Source: CAYZHV01 sp046541355 (GTDB lineage: Bacteria > Spirochaetota > Spirochaetia > DSM-27196 > Alkalispirochaetaceae). Taken from it: DNA of 17,161 bases. Shown here piece by piece: positions 7,792-14,401 of the stretch. The stretch is taken from assembly GCA_046541355.1 (NCBI GenBank), contig JBKHDM010000057.1, positions 1 through 17,161 of the forward strand. Reading direction: 5' to 3'. Below the pieces are notes generated by a model, which did no database searches, was not told where the DNA came from, and saw nothing but the letters and a program-made list of their open reading frames with translations. Both the position numbers and the translations under genes were made by a program. Numbering within the stretch: position 1 is the first letter of the stretch; every line of letters starts with the position of its first letter.

Positions 7792-9801
7792 CTATCGGTC
7801 AAGACGAAAAACGTGCACCGGGTAGCTGAAGGGGTCGAGGCGTACGAAGTTCCACTCGCCCGTCCACTGGTAGCGGGCATCGGTAATGAGGTCATGAACG
7901 ACGAAGGGAGGGGCTTCGGGAATACCAACGGATCCGGGGAAAAACTCCACCATTCCCTCCTGGGCGTTTCGAAAATCCATGTTCACCACCATCAGGAGAA
8001 CATTGCCCCGGTCCGGGCTGCTCTTGCTGTAGCACAGCAGGTGCTCGTTACTGCAGTCGTGGAACTGGATGTTCTCGGTACGCTGAAGCGCCGGGTTCTC
8101 CTTTCGGATACGGTTGATTCTCGCAATAAAGGGAGCGAGGGAGTGGTAGGCGTCGAGGTCCCAGGTTCGAATCTCGTATTTCTCGGAGTTCTTGTACTCC
8201 TCGCTGCCCGGCTCCCGGGGCTCATGCTCCATCAGTTCAAAGGCGGGACCGTAGATTCCGTAGTTCGATGAGAGGGTTGCCGCGAGGGCGAGGCGAGCCA
8301 TAAAGGAGGATCTGTAGCCGTTGTGCAGATCCTCGTGGAGGATGTCCGGCGTGTTCGGCCAGAAGTTCGGTCGAAAATACTCCCGCACCTCCGTGTGGGC
8401 GAGCTCCTTGAGGTACTCACGCATCTGCCCGGGGGAGTTGCGCCAGGTAAAATAGGTGTAACTCTGGGTAAAGCCGATTTTGGCGAGGCGGTACATCCTC
8501 TTTGGCCGGGTAAACGCCTCGGCGAGAAGAAGCACCTCCGGGTGGTGCTCTCGCAGCTCACCGCAGAGCCACTCCCAGAAGAGAAAGCTCTTGGTGTGGG
8601 GATTGTCCACCCGGAAGATCGTTACCCCCCGTTCGATCCAGTGCTCGAACACCGAGTAGAGCTCCTGCCAGAGTCCTCTCCAATCCTCGGATTCGAAATT
8701 GATCGGATAGATGTCCTCGTACTTCTTCGGCGGGTTCTCGGCGAACTGGATTGTCCCGTCGGGCCGCCGGGTAAACCACTCCGGGTGCTCTGTGACCCAC
8801 GGGTGGTCCGGGGAACACTGAAAGGCGATGTCCAGGGCTACTTCGATACCGAAGCTCTCGGCGCTCTTTACGAAGTGGATAAAATCCTCCTCCCCACCGA
8901 GGTCGGGGTGGATACTCTTGTGTCCCCCCTCCTTGCCGCCGATAGCCCAGGGTGAACCGGGGTCCGAAGGGCGCGCGGTGAGGGCGTTATTGCGCCCCTT
9001 GCGGTTGGTCTTCCCGATCGGATGGATCGGCGGCAGATAGAGGACGTCAAAGCCCATCTCCGCCACGTAGGAAAGCCTCCCCTCGGCGTCGCGAAAGGTG
9101 CCGTGGTGGCCGGGGCTCTCGCTGGTGGAGCGGGGAAACATCTCATACCAGCTTGAAAAGGCGGCCCGTTCCCGGTCGACCCAGACGGACAAGCTCTTTC
9201 GATACCGCTCGGCGTAGCTGCGGTCCGGGTGCTCCTTCATAAGTGCTTCGAGCTCATCCGAGAGGGCGATAGAGACCCGGTCGTTCATCTCCGAGGCGTC
9301 GGCGACCATCGCTTCTGCGAGCTCCTTTAGGCGCTGCGCCTTTTTGCCCCTCCCCCGTTGTGCTGCACCCTCAACGAGGCTTGCCCCGATATGAAGGTCG
9401 ATCTGTGTATCCACCCGGGCGGCGTGCTTCTTCTCCAGTCCCGACCGCCAGGTCTCAAAGTGGTCCACCCAGGCACTCACCGTGTACTGCCAGCTTCCAA
9501 TCTCGTCGACCGTGAAGGTGGCACGGTAGCGGTCGTTTCCGACCGGATCCATCTCGATCTGTGACCAGCCGCGCTTTCCGCTTTTGCGGTAGAGGAGGAA
9601 CGCCCGCAGGAGCTCGTGGCCGTCGGCGACGATGTCCGCCTCTACGGTCAACGAATCGCCGACCACTCGCTTGAGAGGAAACTCGCCACCGTCGATTTCC
9701 GGGTAGACGCGATCAATGATGGCTCGTTTTCTTCCTTCAAGGGAGCCGAGAGATAGTTGCTGCATACGTTCAAGGTACACAATAGGCGCATTGGATTTCA
9801 A
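7792..9801 (-). CDS. glgE: Alpha-1,4-glucan:maltose-1-phosphate maltosyltransferase
   Basis: GH13_3 enzyme that transfers maltosyl units from maltose 1-phosphate to the non-reducing end of alpha-1,4-glucan in the cytoplasm. Counting from the TTG at 9801 (669 residues), the N-terminal beta domain carries IIDRVYPEIDGGEFPLKRVV (28-47) and ADIVADGHE (55-63). A helical insert follows at about 145-210. The barrel carries YLPPIHPIGKTNRKGRNN (255-272), nucleophile D399 (FRVDNPHTK), acid/base E428 (LLLAEAFT) and D486 (NTPDIL). These match the GlgE-specific, not the general amylase, versions of the motifs. The TTG start has GAGG at a spacing of 6. An ATG at 9765 (657 residues) has no ribosome binding site, but either start would leave the family domains intact. 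First gene of the glgE-treS/mak operon, divergent from a GH13 hydrolase across a palindrome-bearing gap. No glgB branching enzyme is seen here. Confidence 0.95.
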   Translation of the reverse strand: MKSNAPIVYLERMQQLSLGSLEGRKRAIIDRVYPEIDGGEFPLKRVVGDSLTVEADIVADGHELLRAFLLYRKSGKRGWSQIEMDPVGNDRYRATFTVDEIGSWQYTVSAWVDHFETWRSGLEKKHAARVDTQIDLHIGASLVEGAAQRGRGKKAQRLKELAEAMVADASEMNDRVSIALSDELEALMKEHPDRSYAERYRKSLSVWVDRERAAFSSWYEMFPRSTSESPGHHGTFRDAEGRLSYVAEMGFDVLYLPPIHPIGKTNRKGRNNALTARPSDPGSPWAIGGKEGGHKSIHPDLGGEEDFIHFVKSAESFGIEVALDIAFQCSPDHPWVTEHPEWFTRRPDGTIQFAENPPKKYEDIYPINFESEDWRGLWQELYSVFEHWIERGVTIFRVDNPHTKSFLFWEWLCGELREHHPEVLLLAEAFTRPKRMYRLAKIGFTQSYTYFTWRNSPGQMREYLKELAHTEVREYFRPNFWPNTPDILHEDLHNGYRSSFMARLALAATLSSNYGIYGPAFELMEHEPREPGSEEYKNSEKYEIRTWDLDAYHSLAPFIARINRIRKENPALQRTENIQFHDCSNEHLLCYSKSSPDRGNVLLMVVNMDFRNAQEGMVEFFPGSVGIPEAPPFVVHDLITDARYQWTGEWNFVRLDPFSYPVHVFRLDR

Positions 9802-9832
9802 AGGCCGCCTCGACGGATATCCTGGGGCATCC

Positions 9833-9849
9833 GTATACTGGAGGTATAC
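9833..9849. promoter_or_regulatory. 17-bp perfect palindrome between divergent glucan genes (operator candidate)
   Basis: GTATAC-TGGAG-GTATAC, a perfect inverted repeat of 6-bp arms with a 5-bp spacer. It sits 19 bp before the ATG of the GH13 hydrolase and 31 bp before the glgE TTG. An 8-bp palindrome GGATATCC (9815-9822) is close by. The place, between divergent genes of one pathway, is typical of a shared operator. No regulator gene is adjacent, and I cannot tie the motif to a known family. Confidence 0.45.
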
Positions 9850-9868
9850 GTTGGGAGGGGAGCGCGGT

Positions 9869-11218
9869 ATGCACTGGAGCGATTCAAGTTTTTTCTACCA
9901 CATCTATCCCCTCGGCTTCTGCGGGAGCCGTGATACGAACCGGGGAGGGGAGCCGGTAAGCCGGCTGCCGATGGTAGCCGACTGGATCGGGAACCTCGAA
10001 GAGCTCGGGGTGACAGCACTCTACATCGGTCCCCTCTTTGAGTCGCTGACCCACGGATATGATACGATAGACTACACAACCGTTGACCGGCGCCTCGGCA
10101 CAAACCGGGACCTCCGGGAACTGGTGGGGGCGCTCAAGGGTCGGGGGATCAGGGTAGTCCTCGACGCGGTACTCAATCACGTAAGTCGGGAGTTCTTCGC
10201 CTTTCAGGATGTCATCGAGAACCAGGAAGAATCGGAGTACTGGGACTGGTTCTCCGGCATCACCCGGGAGGGGGCGACGCCGATGGGTGACCCCTTCAGC
10301 TACGATACCTGGGACGGCCATTACGAGCTTGTAAAGCTCAACCACCGGAACGACGCTGTACGGGAGCATCTGTTTTCCGCTGTTACCGGTTGGATCGAGG
10401 AGTTCGGGATCGACGGAGTGCGCCTCGACGCCGCGGACGTTATCCCCGAGGAGTTTCTCCAGGAGCTTCGACGTCGATGTCGGTCCGTGGACAAGGAGTT
10501 CTGGCTCCTCGGGGAGATGGTCCACGGCGACTACACCCGCCTTGCCAATGAGGCAACCCTCGACTCGGTGACCAACTACGAGTGCTACAAGGGGCTCTAT
10601 TCCAGTCACAACGACGGTAACTATTTCGAGATAGCTCACTCCCTGAGACGGCAGTTCGAGGATCCCGGCATCTACCGGAACCTGCGGCTCTATAACTTCG
10701 CGGATAACCACGATGTGGACCGCGTGGCAAGCAGCTTGAAGGAGAAGAGCTTTCTCTATCCCCTCTACCTCATCCTTGCGACGATGCCGGGGATCCCGTC
10801 GGTCTATTACGGCAGCGAGTGGGGGATCGAGGGGGTCGGAGGTAAGGAGTCAGACGCCCCGCTGCGGCCGACGAGGGGGGAGGTGGAACGTCGACCGGAA
10901 CGGGACGAGACGCTTTTTTCGTTGATAAGCCGCCTCTCCCGGCTGCGCGCCGGCTCCCCGGCCCTCAGGCTCGGGGCGTACAAGGAGCTTTTGGTGGAAC
11001 ACGAACTCCTCGTCTACCTCCGGCAGAGGGAGGAGGACCAGGTTATCGTCGCCGTCAACTCCTCCCGGGAGGAGGTGGCGCTTCAGTTGCCCCTCGAGCA
11101 GGAGGGGAGCCTCTGGGAGGAGCAACTCAACGGCAGCGGGAGGCTCCAGGTGGAAGATGGATACCTCCGGTGCACCGTCCTGCCGAGATGGGGCAACGTC
11201 CTGCGCCGGGTCGGATGA
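9869..11218 (+). CDS. GH13 alpha-amylase family glycosidase (cyclomaltodextrinase/neopullulanase-like)
   Basis: 449 residues, without signal peptide, so a cytoplasmic alpha-glucan hydrolase or transglycosidase. It opens directly with the barrel (FFYHIYPLGFCG, residues 8-19) and lacks the N-terminal domain of classical cyclomaltodextrinases. The catalytic set is complete: DAVLNH (99-104), nucleophile D187 in GVRLDAAD, acid/base E216 in LLGEMVHGDY, D282 in FADNHDVDR. MPGIPSVYYGSEWG and a C-terminal beta domain follow. The sequence style, including YECYKGLYSSHN, is that of a short GH13 group I recall from Firmicutes and spirochaetes, usually annotated only as alpha-amylase. The ATG at 9869 has GGAGGGG about 9 nt upstream. 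The open frame extends further upstream, but that part is non-homologous and crosses the divergent promoter region. Likely role: trimming malto-oligosaccharides made or used by GlgE/TreS-Mak (inference). Confidence 0.9.
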   Translation: MHWSDSSFFYHIYPLGFCGSRDTNRGGEPVSRLPMVADWIGNLEELGVTALYIGPLFESLTHGYDTIDYTTVDRRLGTNRDLRELVGALKGRGIRVVLDAVLNHVSREFFAFQDVIENQEESEYWDWFSGITREGATPMGDPFSYDTWDGHYELVKLNHRNDAVREHLFSAVTGWIEEFGIDGVRLDAADVIPEEFLQELRRRCRSVDKEFWLLGEMVHGDYTRLANEATLDSVTNYECYKGLYSSHNDGNYFEIAHSLRRQFEDPGIYRNLRLYNFADNHDVDRVASSLKEKSFLYPLYLILATMPGIPSVYYGSEWGIEGVGGKESDAPLRPTRGEVERRPERDETLFSLISRLSRLRAGSPALRLGAYKELLVEHELLVYLRQREEDQVIVAVNSSREEVALQLPLEQEGSLWEEQLNGSGRLQVEDGYLRCTVLPRWGNVLRRVG

Positions 11219-12235
11219 CTACTCCTGGATTTCACCTTCCTCGATGATACGGTCTGCCATATCCATCACCCGGGAGGGAATATCGATACCGAGCTGCTCG
11301 GCAACGTCGAGGTTGAGAAGCATCTCCATCTCGGCTGGGTCGTCAAAGAGAACCGTGGGAATGTTCTGCGTCGCCTCACCCTGGAGCACCTCGTCAATGA
11401 GCTCTCCGGTGCGCCGGCCGATTGCGTACCAGTCAAAGCCCCATGCGATGAGAACCGGATTTTCGAGAGCGGAGGAGGGGTCCGCCGAAATCACCGGTAC
11501 GCCGGCCCGGGTCGCAACCTCGGTAAGGGAACTCAGGGCGCTGACAACCTGGTTGTCCGTACTCACGTAGAACGCATCGACCCGGTTAACAATCGACTGC
11601 GCCGCCTGACGTACCTCCGCGGGAGTTGAAATAGTCTGGCTGACAAAGTCGATCCCGAGAGCTTCTGCGGCCGCCTCGGTCTCGGAGGCGAGAAATACAG
11701 CGTTGGTCTCGCCTCCTGAGTAGACGTGGCCGAGGCTGTCGATCTCCTGGATTGCCATAAAAAACTCGATTTGTCCCTCTACCGGCGTCCGGTGGGAGAC
11801 ACCGGCGATGCCCGGCTCTCCGACCTCCAGGCTCTCAACGAGGCCCGCCGAGACCGGGTCGGTGATGGCGGTATAGATCACCGGAGTTCCGTCGAGCCCT
11901 TGCTTGAGCGCCTGGGCAACGGGGGTGGCGATTCCGACGGCGATGTCCACCTCGTCGGACCGGAACTTCGAGGCGATCTGCCGGGCTGTGGTAATGTCGG
12001 CTGTAGCGTTCTGCAGGTCGTAGCGAATGTTCTCATAGCCGAGCTCGGCGAGCTCATCGATTATCCCCTGCTCCACGGCGTCGAGGGCAGGATGGGAGAC
12101 GAACTTCGAAATGCCCACGACGATGGGAGCATTCTCTTCTTCTTGTTCCTGTACTCCCGTCGCCATGAGAGGCGCGACCAGGGAGACAAGGATAAAAGTA
12201 GCCGCGAGCAGACGGCTGGGTACGACGGTTTTCAT
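11219..12235 (-). CDS. ABC transporter substrate-binding protein (ABC_sub_bind / TrpX-like)
   Basis: 338 residues from the ATG at 12235. A signal peptide (residues 1-25, cleavage after PLMA) is followed by an acidic linker (VQEQEEEN) and a two-lobed periplasmic binding fold of the PF04392 type: IVVGISKFVSHPALDAVEQG, YDLQNATADITTARQIASKF, VDIAVGIATPVAQAL, TPVIYTAITDPVSAGLV and the hinge region GVPVISADP. Family members bind tryptophan, other amino acids or sugars. The residues seen do not fix the ligand. There is no lipobox Cys, so it should be soluble, not lipid-anchored. No permease or ATPase gene lies next to it, although trpXYZ-type systems usually keep them adjacent. No Shine-Dalgarno precedes the ATG (the bases are CCCTCCCTCT). 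The open frame extends 34 codons further upstream to 12337, into the divergent exchanger start, but that part lacks signal-peptide character. Its stop codon touches that of the GH13 gene. Confidence 0.88.
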   Translation of the reverse strand: MKTVVPSRLLAATFILVSLVAPLMATGVQEQEEENAPIVVGISKFVSHPALDAVEQGIIDELAELGYENIRYDLQNATADITTARQIASKFRSDEVDIAVGIATPVAQALKQGLDGTPVIYTAITDPVSAGLVESLEVGEPGIAGVSHRTPVEGQIEFFMAIQEIDSLGHVYSGGETNAVFLASETEAAAEALGIDFVSQTISTPAEVRQAAQSIVNRVDAFYVSTDNQVVSALSSLTEVATRAGVPVISADPSSALENPVLIAWGFDWYAIGRRTGELIDEVLQGEATQNIPTVLFDDPAEMEMLLNLDVAEQLGIDIPSRVMDMADRIIEEGEIQE

Positions 12236-12289
12236 AGAGGGAGGGTACGCAAACCGGCGTTTCCAGGGCAACCCCCCGCTCCCCGCCTG

Positions 12290-12318
12290 TTGACCCACCA
12301 GGGAGGGACTCCTACCTT
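12290..12318 (+). promoter_or_regulatory. Possible promoter of the cation exchanger gene
   Basis: TTGACC (12290-12295), 17 bp, then TACCTT (12313-12318). The -35 is good, the -10 poor (three of six). Transcription would begin only a few bases before the ATG at 12330, which has no proper Shine-Dalgarno. Weak evidence, in the 94-bp gap between divergent genes. Confidence 0.25.
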
Positions 12319-12329
12319 TGAAGCTATAG

Positions 12330-13379
12330 ATGTACAACTCCGCGTGGCCGATTCCTCTTCACCTTGCCGTTTTTGCTCTTTCAGGGCTCCTTGTCGCGGT
12401 CGTCGGCGTTCGCCTCGCCGACTACGCCGCCCGGATCGCCCGTCGTACCGGGCTCGGCCAGGCGGTCACCGGCGCTCTCTTCCTCGGGGCGAGTACATCC
12501 CTCTCGGGGATCATCACCTCCGTCACCGCTGCCGCCGGGGGGCACCCGGAACTCGCGGCGAGTAATGCTGTCGGCGGTATCGCCGCCCAGACCGTCTTTC
12601 TCGTTATTGCAGACCGGGTATACAGAAAGGCGAACCTCGAGCACGCCGCCGCCTCGGACGAGAATATGCTACAGGGGGCGCTCCTGATTGCGCTCCTCGC
12701 TGGAACCCTCCTCGCCGCCTTTTCTCCGGAGTTTACCCTGCTCGGCGTGCATCCGGTCTCCCTCCTCATCCCTGTCGCCTACGGCCTCGGGCAGCGGATG
12801 GTCTACACGGCAAAGGGGCAGGAGATGTGGCAGCCCCGGGTGACCGAGCAGACACAGCTCGAGGAACGCGCCGAGGCGCCGACGCCCGCGGGGAGCGATT
12901 CGGACCCGATGATACTCCTCTGGGGAAGGTTTGCCGTCGCCGCGCTCGTAATAGCCGTCTTCGGCTACACCCTCGCCCGCTCCGGCGTGGCGATTGCCGA
13001 AATCACCGGGATGAGCCAGACCGTTTTAGGTGGTATTTTTACCGCGATTTCCACCTCCTTCCCGGAACTCGTGACGGCGATTGCCGCGGTCAAGCTCGGC
13101 GCCCTTACCCTGGCGGTGAGCGACATCGTGGGCGGAAACGCCTTCGACGTTATCTTTCTCGCTGTCGCCGACGTTGCATACCGGGAAGGCTCGCTCTACC
13201 ACGCCATGGGCGACCGTTCAACCTTCCTCATAACGGTGACCATTCTCCTGACAAGTGTTCTCCTCCTCGGTCTTATCCGAAGGGAGAAGCACGGGATCGC
13301 CAACATCGGCTTCGAGAGCGTGCTCGTGCTACTGATCTACGGGGGAGGCTTTCTGATCATTGTGACCGCGATGGGTTAG
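12330..13379 (+). CDS. CaCA-family cation exchanger (Na+/Ca2+-exchanger-like) with an asymmetric pair of alpha-repeats
   Basis: 349-residue inner-membrane protein with about ten helices in two inverted halves joined by a polar loop (about 160-192), the architecture of the Na+/Ca2+ exchanger superfamily (YrbG, NCX_Mj). Alpha-repeat 2 is nearly canonical: STSFPELVTAI (241-251, ion-binding E246), then SDIVGGNAFD (264-273). Alpha-repeat 1 reads STSLSGIITSV (55-65), with Gly60 where the ion-binding Glu normally sits, followed by SNAVGGIAAQ (78-87) instead of GN-x-x-GSN-x-x-N. Half of the usual ion site is therefore altered, and the ion carried may not be Ca2+. I believe a proteobacterial subgroup with the same 'GGIAAQT' variant exists, so this is probably a subfamily trait, not a defect. 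The ATG at 12330 lacks a clear ribosome binding site. Convergent with the short-chain dehydrogenase 12 bp downstream. Confidence 0.87.
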   Translation: MYNSAWPIPLHLAVFALSGLLVAVVGVRLADYAARIARRTGLGQAVTGALFLGASTSLSGIITSVTAAAGGHPELAASNAVGGIAAQTVFLVIADRVYRKANLEHAAASDENMLQGALLIALLAGTLLAAFSPEFTLLGVHPVSLLIPVAYGLGQRMVYTAKGQEMWQPRVTEQTQLEERAEAPTPAGSDSDPMILLWGRFAVAALVIAVFGYTLARSGVAIAEITGMSQTVLGGIFTAISTSFPELVTAIAAVKLGALTLAVSDIVGGNAFDVIFLAVADVAYREGSLYHAMGDRSTFLITVTILLTSVLLLGLIRREKHGIANIGFESVLVLLIYGGGFLIIVTAMG

Positions 13380-13391
13380 GGCGCCAACGGC

Positions 13392-14150
13392 TCACTCCGG
13401 GTAGCGCTCCCGGACATCGATGAGAGATCCTGACTCGATCTGGTAATCCTCCATCGCGGCGATCACCTTTCGCGCCGCCGACTCAGGCGACGAGAGCTTA
13501 CCCTCCTCCTTGAGGCGAACAAACTTCTCCCTCAGGGGAAAGCTGCTCTCCTCGGTGGAGCGAATTCGCGCCTGCATCGCCGTCTCCACAACCCCCGGAG
13601 CGACAGCGATCGTCCGAAAGCGCTCATCCGAAGCGTTCTCCTCGGCGACAACCCGGGTCAGCATGTCGAGCCCCGCCTTTCCTGCGCAGTAGCTGCTCCA
13701 GCCGGGGTACGGTTTACTCGCCGCGCCGGAGGTGATGTTGACTACCTGCCGGAGGCAGCGGAGTCGACTTGTTCCGGCGATAAACGCTCCGGTCAAAAGA
13801 ATTGGCGAAGTCAGGTTCACGGTGATATGTCTCTCGACAGCCTCGGGGTCTGCCTCGTCGACCGGAGCGATCGGTTCGAGGAGCCCGGCGTTGTTGATCA
13901 GCGTGACCTCCCGCGCTTTGTCGAGGTCGAGATAGCCGAGGGCCTCGGTCAGGAGGCCGGGAACGGCGTGAGAGTCGGAGAGATCGGCCAGGAGATGGAC
14001 GTAGCGCCCGTTGTTCTGTGCGGCTTCCGCGGCGAGGTCGGGGCCTTCTGTCCTCGAGAGCCCGACAACCCGCCCGCCACGTTCCACCAGCCCCCGGGCG
14101 ATCGCGGCGCCAAGCCCCCTTGATGTGCCGGTTACGATGTAACAGTTCAT
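13392..14150 (-). CDS. Short-chain dehydrogenase/reductase, sepiapterin/benzil reductase-like
   Basis: 252-residue classical SDR. It has the Rossmann cofactor motif TGTSRGLG (7-14), an Arg after the second strand (LSRTEG, favouring NADPH), NNAG (86-89) and the catalytic set N112, S141, Y154 and K158 in NITSGAASKPYPGWSSYCAGK. The middle part (PIAPVDEADPEAVERHITVN, LTSPILLTGAFI) and the tail (KLSSPESAARKVIAAM) are like sepiapterin reductase and Bacillus YueD benzil reductase. Those enzymes reduce a carbonyl group with NADPH in the cytosol. The true substrate is unknown. The ATG at 14150 has GAGG 4 nt upstream, a short but usable spacing. It is separated from the upstream LuxR-like gene by 251 bp of repeat-rich DNA, so probably has its own promoter. 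Confidence 0.9.
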   Translation of the reverse strand: MNCYIVTGTSRGLGAAIARGLVERGGRVVGLSRTEGPDLAAEAAQNNGRYVHLLADLSDSHAVPGLLTEALGYLDLDKAREVTLINNAGLLEPIAPVDEADPEAVERHITVNLTSPILLTGAFIAGTSRLRCLRQVVNITSGAASKPYPGWSSYCAGKAGLDMLTRVVAEENASDERFRTIAVAPGVVETAMQARIRSTEESSFPLREKFVRLKEEGKLSSPESAARKVIAAMEDYQIESGSLIDVRERYPE

Positions 14151-14181
14151 ACCTCGAGTGTAACGGGTAACCCGGCGGTTT

Positions 14182-14197
14182 GACGCCCCCCGGCGTC
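14182..14197. other. Perfect GC hairpin upstream of the dehydrogenase
   Basis: GACGCC-CCCC-GGCGTC, a 6-bp perfect stem with 4-nt loop, 32 bp before the dehydrogenase ATG. There is no T-tract on either side. It could be an operator half or a leader hairpin; function unknown. Confidence 0.35.
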
Positions 14198-14223
14198 GGT
14201 GCGTTCATGATGGAGGGGGATGA

Positions 14224-14311
14224 GCGGTTCCCGGGGGGCAGGGGGCGATAACGATGGTATCCTCCCGGGTAGCGGCGGTCTACCGCGGTTCCCGGGGGGC
14301 AGGGGCGATAA
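14224..14311. repeat. Two direct copies of a 27/28-bp GC-rich repeat
   Basis: GCGGTTCCCGGGGGGCAGG...GCGATAA occurs at 14224-14251 and again at 14285-14311, identical but for one G in the G-run, with starts 61 bp apart. Between them a short inverted repeat (GGTAG/CTACC on the minus strand) is present. This fills most of the 251-bp gap (14151-14401) between the LuxR-like gene and the dehydrogenase. No coding potential is evident in the gap. Confidence 0.7.
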
Positions 14312-14401
14312 TCTCCCCGGCCATCCGGCCATCGGGCCATCCTGACCTTCCTCCCGCTCCTTTCACCTCATTGACCCGGCAGAAGCAAAGAGCGGGTACG
14401 C

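Noticed and set aside
5806..8271. Very long plus-strand open frame (821 codons)
   Set aside because: It lies antisense to the TreS-maltokinase and glgE genes, whose catalytic motifs are certain. The translation shows no domain and reflects GC-rich codon bias on the opposite strand.
9716..9868. Upstream extension of the GH13 hydrolase by 51 codons
   Set aside because: It would cross the divergent promoter region and overlap glgE. The ATG at 9869 has a good ribosome binding site and begins exactly at the conserved barrel.
14224..14311. CRISPR-like array
   Set aside because: Only two units, G-rich, with no spacer series and no cas genes.
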